Made by a program: the position numbers and the translations under genes
Part shown: piece after piece, positions 10,378 through 21,282 of the stretch
Numbering within the stretch: position 1 is the first letter of the stretch
How the letters are laid out: the number at the start of each line of letters is the position of its first letter
Source of the DNA: Linanthus parryae
Lineage: Eukaryota; Streptophyta; Magnoliopsida; Ericales; Polemoniaceae
NCBI GenBank assembly: GCA_023055425.1
Contig: JALGPY010000010.1
Span: 50,590,165-50,654,164, forward strand
Length of the DNA stretch: 64,000 bases
Direction: 5' to 3'
The notes under the pieces: model-generated
What the model saw: only the letters and a program-made list of their open reading frames with translations
Told to the model about the DNA's origin: nothing
Databases searched by the model: none

Positions 10378-13300
10378 GATAAGTGCTCATTTAACATGTT
10401 TTGGAACATCATTTAAGATCCTGTCTATTGTTTTTGAGCATTACTGGAGTTACTGTTAGAGTCGAGAAGCCAAGAAAAATTCTCATGTTACTGTTTATTG
10501 GCGTCTGGGGAGGTTGCTGCAATTTAAAGAAGTTTTTAGAAAAGTCACTTGACTCCCCCCAGTGTGTTGCAACACAATGTTTGAAACCCCCTTGCAGCTT
10601 CTGTTACTGCGTTGCAATCCGGCACCTTCAGCCTCTTCCATGGACGCTGGCACCAAAGCTCGACCGAGAACCATCTTCTACGATCGCCATAACCACCACC
10701 CTATCAGCCTCGATCTAATTGAACAAGAACCCAAGCAATAATCTGTCCGAAAAAAGAATCACCGACCCACCACCGGCTTCCCCATGAAATCCGGCAACAA
10801 TCGTCGTCCGCCTCGATTCCCCCCAACTCCGACCACCATCTCCTCTACAATTAAACAGCTATCCCTTCTTCCCTGATCGAACCTCTGTTCTCTGAAATCC
10901 AATCGAGAACCCAGCCGAACTCACCAGACGACCACCATCGAAACACCAACACCGCCTCTCCCTAATTTCCGATTACACCGACCAGGAACCCACAAACCCG
11001 TGAACTCCCTCCTGCAATCATCGCCTCTGCCATGGATTCCGTCCACAAGGTCGGCCAAACCCAGAAACCGTATTCACCATGGACTCCAGAAATTTGATCC
11101 GTCAATCCAAACCTTAGCCTTCATCTGCAGCACAATTAGAAACCAAACCCGAACAACCAACAACCCCACCGCAGACCTCCAAACCTCCTGCTCGGCGGCC
11201 ATTGACTCCGGCCATAGAGACTGGTCTCAAGGTCGGCCAAACCCAGAGCCCCTTCAAACTCCGATGGCTGCCTACTGCAAAAATCCCCCAAACTTGTTGG
11301 GTGTGAGCTGTTGACAACCAATTTACCGAATGCAATACTGGATTGTTCACTGTGCGTTGTTGCAGCTTATTAAATTGGGGGTGTGCTGTTTATATCATGT
11401 GATGGGCTGGTTTATGATGTCTAATGGGGATTGAAGATGAGAAGACAAAATGAAGAATGGGTTAGGATCAATAACCCCCCTTGTAAAAAGGCACCCATCA
11501 AACAATTGGCCCAACTCAATTGACAGAGAGAGGACTAAGAAGGAATATGATTATGCAGCAGCTTATACGGATTAGTCCAAGTTTGAAAAGAAAAAAGAAT
11601 TGATGAAGACATCGACCCCGGTGTGCAACCGCGCACTCGACCTTCACAGGAGCTCGCATTGGAGTACGCAATGTGAGTTTGGGGATTCTTCTTCCTCTTT
11701 TTCATCAGCGGCAACGGATCAATCGACCCCGGTGTGTCACGTCGCACTCGACCGTTCTGGGAGCTAGCATTGGTGCGCACAATGTTTGCTTGGGGATTTT
11801 TCTTGCTATCTCAGTCAGCATCTCTCGGATTTCGTCCCCGACCTTGTGTCGGTTGTGAGTATTTTCTTCTCTGTCTCTTTACTTACCGTTTAGGCACATC
11901 GTACTTGCTCTAGGATTTTATTTTGACTACTTTGTCACGGTGCATAGTCGCCGCTGGATTAGCTGTTAGAATCCTAGGAAATGCATGAGTACATGTTTAC
12001 TTTCGGTACACACAACTTGTCACGTGCACGTAGTTCGTTTTAGCTCTAAATTTGTTGAACTACCTTCTTGTGTCGTGGCTTTGACTTTGAGTAGAATCAC
12101 CGCCCCTCGCATTTGAATGCTGAGTCTTCTTGGTTGATCTCTAAATTCGTTGAGGACAACGAAGCACTCAAGTGTGGGGGGATGTTTAGCTATTTGCTAG
12201 CCATGTCCGTGTCTGCATCGCCAGTTACATGTAGATTAGATTTTTGTATTGTGAGTCAGTGTAGTACTTATAGTCCGAGTTTTTTTTTATATATTGTCGT
12301 ATTGTGCGTAGTTTTAGTGTAGTTTATGTTTAGGTTGCACTTTTAAATTATTGAGTCCCCCTACCCAATTTTCTTGTGGTTAATCGAGTTGGCCAAATGC
12401 ATATAGCGTTAGAAAAAAAAATATAAAAAAATTAAAAAAAAAATAGAAAAATCATGAAAATTGAAAATTTGAGAAAGGGCAACTTAGGACCTAGAAACCG
12501 AAGAGAATCCAATGAAAGAGCTCATGAGAGTAGGAAGCACCGTAGTAGGGATACTTTTATTCTAGTATTTTGTGCGCAAGTCTCACGGCAGGATGTCCCA
12601 GGTATTCGGGAATAGTGAAAGTAGACTACATGCATACTTTGGACTCCTTTATTGTGCTAAGAGAATTGAGTCTCTATGTGATCGATTATTCCGTTTCCGG
12701 TGGAAACTTGTGGACTCTTAGAATCTGGGGTGGACCTTCGTGTAGAGTCGGTTCTATGTGGTACGAGTCTTTGGCCTAAGCGAAGCCGGGGAGCGTGCAC
12801 CACCATCCCTTAAGGTGGTTCTAAGAGAAAATCCTAAAAAGCCCACACTCTTAAACTCTATTGCACGGTTGTAAAAACAGAGGAGAATAATGAAAAAAAA
12901 ATGAAATGAAAAAAAAACATATAATTAAGCTTCAAAGATGAAACAATCTAATGTGCTTTCCTGTGCACGGAAAATTTGGATTCAATCCAACGTAGAGCTT
13001 AAGAGGGAAACTAAAGTCAAGCCGTATATCACAGGAGTTGTGTCTCCCAACAATGGGAAAATTTGCATTCAAAGCAATAACGGCTAAGAGGGTCTGAAAA
13101 CCTCAAATGACTTGACGAAGGAAGATCATTTAGAGCTTGAGATGCCTAGACGCTTTGAGTCAAAAGACGTGCCGTGCCTTGGAATGATTTGGTGGATGTT
13201 TGGGGACGCCTTAGTGAGTTTGTGCATAGGATCATCATATCATATTTCTTGCTGCGTGTCGTGAAATTTTAAAGTGGATTGTGAGGATTTGATGATTTCG

Positions 13301-13489
13301 GTTTATGATAGAGAGGTTGCCCAATCTCGTAAAATGAAAAAAAAAAATTGTGTTGGTTCAATTTTTGCATTGTGTATAGTCGAGTTGCATTTTAGTTAGT
13401 TCATGTAGTTGCATAGTCTTGTCGTATTGAGTTGTGTTTTTGTCTTGAGTCGGCAAGTAAACAGTGATTTGCTCGGGACGAGCAAAAAG
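10378..13489 (+). other. Non-coding interior of the non-autonomous element
   Basis: No credible gene was seen in 3.1 kb. Noted within it: a C-rich stretch 10600-11300 whose ORFs lack coding signs; a tandem duplication at 11611-11810 with period 111 bp, each copy starting ATCGACCCCGGTGTG; an internal polypurine tract CACTCAAGTGTGGGGGG at 12167-12183; A-rich runs at 12412-12450 and 12890-12918. Confidence 0.7.
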
Positions 13490-13505
13490 TAAGTGTGGGG
13501 GTATT
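13490..13505 (+). other. Polypurine tract of the non-autonomous element
   Basis: AAGTGTGGGGGTATT directly precedes the 3' LTR start at 13506. It follows GCTCGGGACGAGCAAAAAG, a context typical of plant Athila/Tat-group elements. It serves as the plus-strand primer. Confidence 0.75.
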
Positions 13506-14928
13506 TGATAAATCCTTTTTTGGAGTTATTATTATACTTCCATATCACTTGTATTTAGGCTTATTTCACATGATTTATATGTTATATTTGCACAAATATG
13601 TGAATTTGACGATTTATAAGCCTAAGAGTCGAAAGTTGTGTTTCTAGCTTATTTGCGCATGATTTCTCTCATATTTGCGATGATAATTGCACGGGTATTA
13701 TTTTTTTGTGTTTCTCAGGTAAAATAGGTGAAATGGAGCTTATGAGAGGCTTGGATACGCTTGGTATAGAGCTAGATGAAGAGGAGAAAAGAAGACGCAA
13801 AGACGAAGAAAAGTTGAAAAAGTCACTCCTGACCAACCTGTACTATTTTCGATTCTCAGGAAAATCTATACATAATTTGGGAGCAAGGTATGCGGAATTG
13901 GAAAGAACAAATCCGTAGCTTTCCAAAAATATATGGTAGGCCCGAAGACGAGTCCGTATGAGGGAGATACAGTCCGCGCAAAATCAGCTTACAATTCTGT
14001 CCGGGAATTACAAACTGGAGGGGCTGAAGTGCAATTTCGGCCAAAGTTCATTAAAAAACGTGCCCAGACCTTATGAAACGACTTCTCAGCCCTAGAACAC
14101 GGAAGGACGCTGCTGGAGGAAGGGAGGAGACAGCTCCCAAGCCATTGGAGAGCTCGGATTCCCGCCGGATCAAGGATTCATCGTTTGATCTCTCTATCTC
14201 TCTTGTTTTTGATGAATACTTGGAAATTCTTCGTTGTATTCCCAAGTATGAGTAGCTAAACTTTCTATTCGGGATATCTCATAGGTATCTAGGGTTTGAA
14301 CACCATGTTGGTGATTTATGGATCTTTTTAATGCTTTTAGCTTAATTGAATGTGTTTTTCTTAGCTATGCTTGATTTATGTACTTAATTCTATCGTTTCT
14401 ATTGTTTGAGCTCTCAATAGGATGATTATAGGTATAGGATGTTAGCGGAATCAACATTCTCTACCCGGAAACTTGAATCAAGCACTAGCCGTATCTAGGG
14501 TTGAGAAATCTTGCTAGTTAGCTAGAACTAAGAGTAGACCACAACAACATAATGCTTATTTGAACTTGAGTAGGCTAGAGGAATCAGGTACAAGAGTTTG
14601 AATATAGGCTTTGGTTGAGGAATCTTCAAAGCATAGGTGCTCGTTTGGCTAAGTAAAAGACGTTCATGTTACTTGAACATAAATCTTAAGTGGTGTGAGA
14701 TCCCTAGTGAACCCGAAGAGATATCCTGATACTTGTCCCTCGTATTAATCTCACTTTTAATAATCAGTTTGTTATTTAAATTATTAGTTTAGTAAAACAA
14801 TCCAATTGCTTTCCCACACGAAGTTAGTCATCCTAATTAATTCACGACAAGTCCCTTGGGTTCGACAAACCCGGATTACCAGATATTACTACACGCGACA
14901 CCCGTACACTTGCGGTTGGATCGTGTCA
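13506..14928 (+). repeat. 3' LTR of the non-autonomous element
   Basis: The second copy of the 1423-bp LTR starts TGATAAATCC and ends GTGTCA, followed by the duplicated target GCTGT. The same small ORFs as in the 5' LTR recur (13706-13918, 14073-14255). Confidence 0.92.
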
Positions 14929-14933
14929 GCTGT

Positions 14934-15551
14934 CCTCAAGAATTCTTCGGGTGTGAAATCAACTATAATTTGTATATTTATAACGAGAGATTAAGCAGCG
15001 CCAATAAGGTCTTCAAAGACATAAGCACACAGAGAGAAACATGGTTTCAAAGTTGGCAATAAATGCAGTTTAGGAGGCAACCCAATTTTCAAACCCAATC
15101 TTTGAGTGAGTTTTGAGGGACTTAGAGCTGATCAAGCCTCAAAATTTAAACTAGAATTGAATACTGTAATATAAAGAATCGAGCAAAGAAGGAATTAGCT
15201 CAAATGAGCCAGTGAAGGTGGAGTTTCAGCTGAAGAACATGGCATGAAAATCCGCCAGAAAAACGACCACTACACGAATCAATCATCCAGTAATCGTGTT
15301 TCTTGGGGATTTCATGGTGCTATGTAACACACGTAGATTACTATCCCGACAACTTCTTTATCCGTATCACCGGATAAAAAATCTTAACCCTTGAAGGTGC
15401 TAGTAGTAATCCACAAGGTTTACCGTATACCATATGTCAAACTCAAAAATCTCCAATGTGGGTCATGAAATCACAATCTCCCAACCATATATACATATAA
15501 TCCATTATATCCACCCATAGTATCTCGATGTTGTACGAGATATTACAATCC
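14934..15551 (-). repeat. Right half of the old LTR-like repeat
   Basis: This continues the repeat of 7475-7899 after the insertion. CCTCAAGAATTCTTCGGGTGTG matches 60445-60470, and similarity runs through AGGAGGCAACCCA at about 15075 (60590). The minus-strand start TGTAATATCTCGTACAAC at about 15551 looks like a Tekay/Del-type LTR beginning. The lineage is an inference from that short end only. No gene was seen. Confidence 0.45.
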
Positions 15552-15646
15552 CTCACCTTCGATACTCGACGTCCTCGTCGAGTGTGCCTAGTCACGTATC
15601 CCCTTGGGTGTCAGAGAAGCACTACGGAGCTTGCGGGACCAGAGTT

Positions 15647-15942
15647 GGCTCTGATATCATTTTAAGAATTCTGGGGTTCCACCTCAAAACCAATTTTTAA
15701 TGAGGGTAGTAGCCCAAGTAACCGATTAGAAAGAGGCAAAACAGACCGAGTCCCAATGTGGTACAAATAATAAATAACAATTTTCAACACGCCCGAGTTT
15801 GCTCTGATATCATTTTAAGAATTCTGGGGTTCCACCCCAAAACTAATTGGCAATGAGGGGAGTTTCCCAAGTAACTTATTAGGCACAGGCGAAAAAGACC
15901 GAGTCCCAATGTGGCACAAATAACAAATAACAATTTTCAACA
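15647..15942 (-). repeat. TRIM-like short LTRs in tandem, each with a tRNA-Met primer site
   Basis: Two 130-bp copies (15813-15942 and 15660-15789) start TGTTGAAAATTGTTATTTG on the minus strand and end ATTCTTAAAA. Each is followed by TGATATCAGAGC, a one-base variant of the tRNA-Met primer site TGGTATCAGAGC. Only 23 bp separate the two LTR copies. Short LTRs with this start and end are typical of plant TRIM elements. A head-to-tail LTR pair with almost no interior suggests unequal recombination or an internally deleted TRIM. Confidence 0.6.
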
Positions 15943-17166
15943 CGCCCCCACCACATGTCTAGACGTTGGGAGCGGGGAGATGCGAGGATCATTTTGCTCA
16001 GGATAATAAAATATTCTATCACTTCTTTCAGACATTTAGTTGAACAAATTTTCGTATTATGACTTTGTAGCCCGTGTTTGAGGCACTTATTATATTTTGT
16101 AGTATTTATGGATCTAAACTTCAATTAGAATGGGTTGTTTTGCTCATCTATTATTACCCTTATGTTCGGGCTATCTAGAACACAGAGTGGCACCCGAGGT
16201 TTCCAGTGAGCGAAATTTGAAGTTGTTCATGTTAGATGCCTTCTAAACCACCTACAGATTCCATGGGTGCAATCAAAACAAAAAACAGGCAAGAATTGAG
16301 GGATTCCAAATTTCCGGCAAGGAAGTTGTAGAATCCGGCAGCCAAATGTAGTTTTCGGCGACCTGAAGCTGCTCCCGACGATTTGAACCTTGATCTTAGG
16401 TGTCTCGAGCTCACCATACCCTCAGGAAAGTGGTGGTGATTATCTTAGGTGTCTCGAGCTCATCATACTCTCAGGAAACCTTAAACGAAACTGTGGCTAA
16501 GGTTCTTGGTTACCTACCTGTTTTACTCCCTCGATCCGTCTTAATCTTCTGAAATTGGTTTGTGCTTCATGATCCCCTAGTCACCCCGAAGCTCCAGCTA
16601 CATCAGTTTTTCAAATCGTGAATTTGTGGTGGTGCTAGGGTGGTAATGTTGGTGGTGATGTGGTGTTTCTTTGCGAAGATGGCCATGATGGTGAAATAAA
16701 AAGATGATGGTGAGTCTCTCACCCAATTTAGAAAGTGGACTAGGAGAATGTGGTGCTGCCAAGTCACCCTTGAGGTGTCAAAATATTATTGATAAGTGGC
16801 ACACATGCACCAAGGGGATGCATGTGCAATTTTCTAAATCTTAGGGTATACTTGTGATTAGAGTAAGATTGAGCAATTTTTAAAATAACAAATTTTTCCC
16901 CTCTAATTCAATTATTGTATATGTCCCCACAAGTTCCCAAAGTTCCGAATTGGCCGATATTTCTAGTCAGAATTCAATTCCAGTAAATTATAATCAAGTC
17001 CCAGTTGCTCAAATATTACATTTTTGCCGCCAACTTAAGTTTTAGTTCCATACATTTCCTACTTGCATAGCTGTCAGCAAACACTGCTGGACAGGTAAAT
17101 TACCCAACTAACTCGACATTTTAAAGTATTATAATTTGACCCGTATAAGAATTTGCAGGGTGTTAC
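15943..17166 (-). repeat. Gypsy LTR-like sequence (fragment)
   Basis: On the minus strand it begins TGTAACACCCTGCAAATTC at 17166, a start typical of Tekay/Del-type LTRs, and it interrupts the gag fragment that begins at 17163. Its far end was not found. A 52-bp tandem duplication (16391-16490, containing TGTCTCGAGCTCA) lies inside. The small ORFs here lack coding signs. Confidence 0.4.
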
Positions 17167-17710
17167 AATGCATCTCCATCATTCACATTCTCTTCAATAT
17201 TACGCAAATATATTAGAATTGTGTTCATTTCATCAAGGTGATCCTTGAGAGGCGTATCTTCTGTATTTCGCTGACTAAACAGACACTGCTTTAGCTTCAA
17301 CTTGCTGGTGAGTGAATTCGTCAAATTGATCAAGGTGATCCTTGAGAGGCGTGCCTCTGTCATTCACAAACTAAACATACACTAATTTATCATCAACTTG
17401 CTGGTGAGTGACTTCGTCATGTAGAGACTCTCCAACTTGAGCCATAAGCCGCATTCGATTCTTCATCTGCAACCTCGGTAATTACGTAAACCGATAGGCA
17501 CAACATGATTGTTGAATGTTTTTTCTCCTTCGTCATCTTGTACTCTGCCGATGATACGTCCATGCATTGCTTATCCGTGGCCAACATAATCCAGATGCGT
17601 TGCTGCTTCAACAAATCGCGCAACTTGATTCTCCACAAAATAAAGTTTTTCCTCCCTGTAAATCTATCAGTCTTCAGCATCGATCAGGACATCTTTCTTG
17701 GTGGAATTCA
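17163..17710 (-). pseudogene. Tork-type Copia gag fragment
   Basis: The minus-strand segment 17680-17417 contains DRFTGRKNFILWRIKLRDLL, and 17363-17163 contains LTSKLKLKQCLFSQRNTEDT and LKDHLDEMNTILIYLRNIEE. Both match the gag of the Tork element at 32005-32991. The pieces are in different frames, and a partial tandem duplication of the LTSKLKLK region (17290-17420) is visible. The fragment is cut at 17166 by the Gypsy LTR-like repeat. Confidence 0.8.
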
Positions 17711-17740
17711 TAAACCCTAGATCTAATACCAGTTTTTTGT

Positions 17741-18205
17741 AAGAAAATCCAACCTGACGACCGAAAGCTAGAACGTCAAAGACAATATGTAACGTGGTTC
17801 GTTAAAAAAATCGTTAACTACGTCCACGACAAAGAAAAATTCTTTATTTTATGGATAAATGCGTTTACGATGGACCTATTCATCGTTATAAAACAATTCT
17901 TACTTAAATAGACCAAAAAGATACCAAGTAAGTTGTTTCCAAAATCAATTTTGCAGCCGTGACCCGTAGATCGTGCAAGATCAGGTTGTGCTCATGCGAC
18001 AACTGCCGTAGGTCATGCGAGCTTGCCTTGAGCTTGTGAGAGTAGCTTGATATCGTGCGAAAACTTCTCCCGCTCTTGCGAGCCCTTCCCCCACCAAACT
18101 CATGCAACTTTGTCTTGGACAACTCTGTATGGCTTGTGTTCGTGCGAGCTTCTGTGTTAGCTCGTATAAAAATCTCAGTGGTTATAACTGTATATATCAA
18201 ACAAT
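17741..18205 (-). repeat. LTR of the Tork-type fragment
   Basis: The tRNA-Met-like primer site (TGGTATTAGATC on the minus strand, near 17735) separates this from the gag fragment. The Tork-typical CGTGGTTCG...GTTAACTACGTCCACG block lies at 17793-17828. The remainder carries many TCGTGCGAG or CATGCGAG-like motifs (17960-18160). The upper boundary is approximate. Confidence 0.55.
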
Positions 18206-18716
18206 ATGTTTTGGATATAATTATTATATTTTTGACTAAGCTCTCAGAATTTTATAGTATTTTTAGTTATTATTTGGAATTGGAAGACGCCAAAATTCAT
18301 GAGCTGAGAAACTCACAACTGATACCATTTCTGAATTTGATGACATATAGATCAAGCCTTCCATGTTGATCTCGCCAGCTAGTTTGTGATCGATTATGTT
18401 TTCCCCTCCAAAAATCCTTATTCGGATATCGATTTGAATATATGCTTGATAGATATCAAGTAAAGTAAATGGCTCAAAGACACCCAAGTTATTTATGATA
18501 CAACTGAAATCCAAACCTTTGAAGATAGAACCATCTCCATCTCTTATTCTATTTTTGGAATCATTTTATTTTCCTTCTCATTTTCACCTATTATTAATCA
18601 TTATTCTTTTGTCTGTTCATGTTATGATACACATCTAATATTAGATAGTTGACTTCCCTTTACTAGAGATTTATTTACTCTTTCCATAAAATAATATATA
18701 TATATATATATATATA
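18206..18716. other. No gene recognised; TA microsatellite at its right end
   Basis: A minus-strand ORF of 83 codons (18263-18514) has no recognisable motif and is not called. The stretch ends in a (TA)n run at about 18694-18715. Confidence 0.5.
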
Positions 18717-19672
18717 ACGATCATGTATTCGTTCAAATCCAAGTTGAATAAGTTGTACTTTAGGCATTCAAACGTAGCGAAAAAATACAACTTTTCTGCC
18801 TCATACCCACCATGGACTCATGTGAAGGAGCACAATCTGATGATTAGAGCTTTACCTTTGTCACATTAACTGGTCACGAACGCTGAAAGTGCAGCGCCTC
18901 TACGATATCAACGAGAATAGTTCTGAGCTGGAGTTCATCTTTGCTGCAGCTAGCCTGCTGGAGGAGATGAACGATTTCTTCTCACAAAATTAGCTGATCA
19001 CGGACAACTCAAACTTCACTCTTTCAAAACCTTAGCTATTTTTTATTTGATACGAATAGAGTTTAAGGCATTAGAAACTTAGCCACGGTGTAGGATATTT
19101 ATAGAAATGTGAGAATTCAACTTGCCCTTAAGTCCAAAATCCATAACTTCTCTTTCGTCTAAAAATTGAGCAATTTATTTCAGTCTGATCCATTCTTGTG
19201 TGTGACCATGTAGGTTCCCAATTACGTTGGTAGTAACAATTACAAACATTGAGCGGTATATAGCGATACATCTATGCTACTCAAGTAATAGGAATGTAAG
19301 TGTCTGACTCTATGACATATGTTATTGTCGCATAATCCATTTGTCCAAAGACATGGAGTGTTACCCTTGTATATCCAATCTATTGTTTTTTGGATTCCCT
19401 TAGTAGACTTAGACTGACAAACGACATCAGTATCTCATATTGATTCATTTGAGCACGCCTATGCATCTTCCTTATTCACACCCATCGAGTGGCCATGGAT
19501 ATTTACTCCCTTTATGTAGTAGGGACAAATCATATATACTTCACTCAGACCCATCAATAAATACATGACTCATAAAAGCGGCGAATCCTAACTCAATACT
19601 TAAATTGTATACTTATAATGAGTGTGCTACAATGTTCTGAAATGACACGATCATGATCATCAGAGATGCTTC
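18717..19672 (-). repeat. Degenerate Angela-type Copia LTR
   Basis: The segment keeps the order of landmarks of the Angela LTR at 21283-22852: TGTGTGACC...TAGGTTCC, TTGGTAGTAAC, ATTGAGCGG, GTATATCCAATC, TCAGTATCTCATATTGATTC and CGAGTGGCC...GGATATTTACTCCC. Many substitutions and indels mark it as old. No internal region or second LTR lies beside it, so it may be a solo LTR. Confidence 0.6.
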
Positions 19673-19679
19673 TAGTGAT

Positions 19680-19965
19680 CCTAACTAACCTTAGAAGGAT
19701 GATAGAGAATGGGAATCATAAAGCGATGACTTCGTCTCGTCACTGACAAACCAAAGCCCTTCGTCATGTCAAATTCTGCATCCCTGCTTCCCAATCAAAA
19801 TGGTAGTAGGACTGTGCGAATGGAAGTTCAATGTTTGATGTAGAAAATGATAAACTGGGACAATGGACATATACTTCTTCCAGCACAGAACGGGATGTAC
19901 TCAAAGTTGGAACCTTTAAAATCAAATATAGCGTTCAGATAGATTCACAGTATCAATAAATCCTC
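19680..19965 (-). pseudogene. CYP71-type P450, 3' end fragment (copy A)
   Basis: On the minus strand the heme-binding loop and C-terminus can be traced. GRSICP stands where copy D has GRRMCPG, and the DFDMTKGFG-like ending is out of frame. DNA identity to copies B, C and D runs through TTCCCAATCAAAATGGTA. Several frame breaks are present, and the upstream exon is not next to it. It is the most 3' and most decayed remnant of the P450 array. Confidence 0.65.
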
Positions 19966-20355
19966 TAGGCTTTTACTTCTTTCTTGAACTGGTTCTTCTC
20001 CTTACAAACTTCATTTACATATGTACAACATATGATGACCTAGGTGAGGGTTGAATCACTGTTTCTGCATGTGGCACACTTTGTTTCATTGCTGAAGGTT
20101 GCAAATGATACTAGTTAAGTTTGGATATATCTGCTCTCTTTGGTCCTGTGTTACCACGATTCACTCGTACCCAAGCGAATTGCGAATTGGATAACTCGTT
20201 CCGAATGCTCTGGAACGGTGAAATTGGCTATCCAGAAGTTTTTAAATATTTTCACCTTAAATAGTCTACTAATTTATGTACATTACTAGAGTTTTGGCGC
20301 AAAAATACTGCAGAAATTGATTGTTTGATCATTTATGATCTCGGAAAGATAATTA
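19966..20355. other. No gene seen
   Basis: Low-copy-looking sequence between P450 fragment A and the Tork element. No ORF, repeat or RNA gene is recognised. Confidence 0.5.
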
Positions 20356-20360
20356 GGTTC

Positions 20361-20689
20361 TGTTATGTCAAACCACCTCACGAACGAAGAACGAATAAAT
20401 AAGAACACGATTATTTTACGTGGTTTGCTAGCAAAATATTTGCTAACTACCTCCACGGCGGAAAAGCACCCTTTATTCACTTAAGAGGAACAAGACTACA
20501 AGAATGTTTTGCATACCTAGTAGAGAGACTACTAGCTTCTTTATATAGTACCCTAGAGGAAATCCATAGGCCAAAGGTTTCCAAAACCAAATTGGAAACA
20601 AACTTGCTGCCCATAAGTTTCCATCTTTGATATGGAAACAATTCCACCGCCTTTGACTAATTCAACACATTCAAGGCACCTCCTCAACA
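20361..20689 (-). repeat. 3' LTR of the Tork-type element
   Basis: This is the 329-bp partner of 33100-33428. It contains the Tork-type block ACGTGGTTTGCTAGC and CTAACTACCTCCACGG. Confidence 0.9.
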
Positions 20690-20934
20690 AATCTCCACCT
20701 TGACTTGAATTCTCTTGTCAACAGCAGCTGCTCCTCTTCTCGTAAACAAAGCTACGTCTTCTCCGCTCCCAATTGTCTCTCGTCACAGAGACTCACTGGA
20801 CCCCCACCGGGTGCGACATGGCCCCTAAGGGCCTCACTGGCTCAAGATGTTGAGCAATTCCAGACAATGCTGGAACTTGCTCTCCGGAATCGGCTTGGTG
20901 AACATATCCGCGGGGTTGTCAGCAGTCCCAACCT

Positions 20935-21282
20935 TCATAACGTTGATCCTGCTTCGTTTCTCAGAAAATGATAGCTGACGTCGATATTCTTGGTCCTTTC
21001 ATGATGAACCTGGTCCTTAGTCAAGCAAATCGCACTCAAGCTATCACAGTAGACTATCGCCTGATCTTGAAGTATCCCTAGATCATTGACCATTCCCTTA
21101 AGCCAAATTGCCTCCTTTGCTGCTTCCGTTAGATCCATATACTCCGCCTCCGTGGTGGACAAAGTCACCGTCGGCTGTAGCGTCGCCTTCCAACTCACAA
21201 CAGATGCTCCCAGAGCAAATACGTAGCCTGTCATTGATCTTCTACTGTCAATATCCCCTGCATAGTCCGCATCCGAGAAACC
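20935..21282 (-). pseudogene. Tork RNase H, C-terminal part
   Basis: From FSDADYAGD onwards (minus strand) the Copia RNase H is readable: [50 protein letters not shown] and [11 protein letters not shown]. The upstream part of the same domain, ending ...ENILVAG, is at about 29510-29600. The Angela insertion therefore sits exactly inside the [12 protein letters not shown] segment. Confidence 0.88.

Larger units (their letters stand above)
7905..14928 (+). mobile_element. Complete non-autonomous LTR retrotransposon (7024 bp)
   Basis: Two direct LTRs of identical length (7905-9327 and 13506-14928, 1423 bp each) begin TGATAA and end GTGTCA. The 5-bp target duplication GCTGT is perfect (7900-7904 and 14929-14933). 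A tRNA-Asp-type primer site follows the 5' LTR and a polypurine tract precedes the 3' LTR. The 4178-bp interior has one unrecognised ORF and no protease, RT, RNase H or integrase, so it must use enzymes supplied in trans. PBS and LTR ends match the Athila-like element at 60758. It fits a LARD-type non-autonomous Gypsy element. Confidence 0.92.

Noticed and set aside
10600..11340. ORFs on both strands in the C-rich interior of the non-autonomous element
   Set aside because: Low-complexity composition, overlapping frames on both strands and no recognisable domain.
18694..18715. Possible replication or matrix-attachment signal in the TA run
   Set aside because: A plain (TA)n microsatellite gives no further support.
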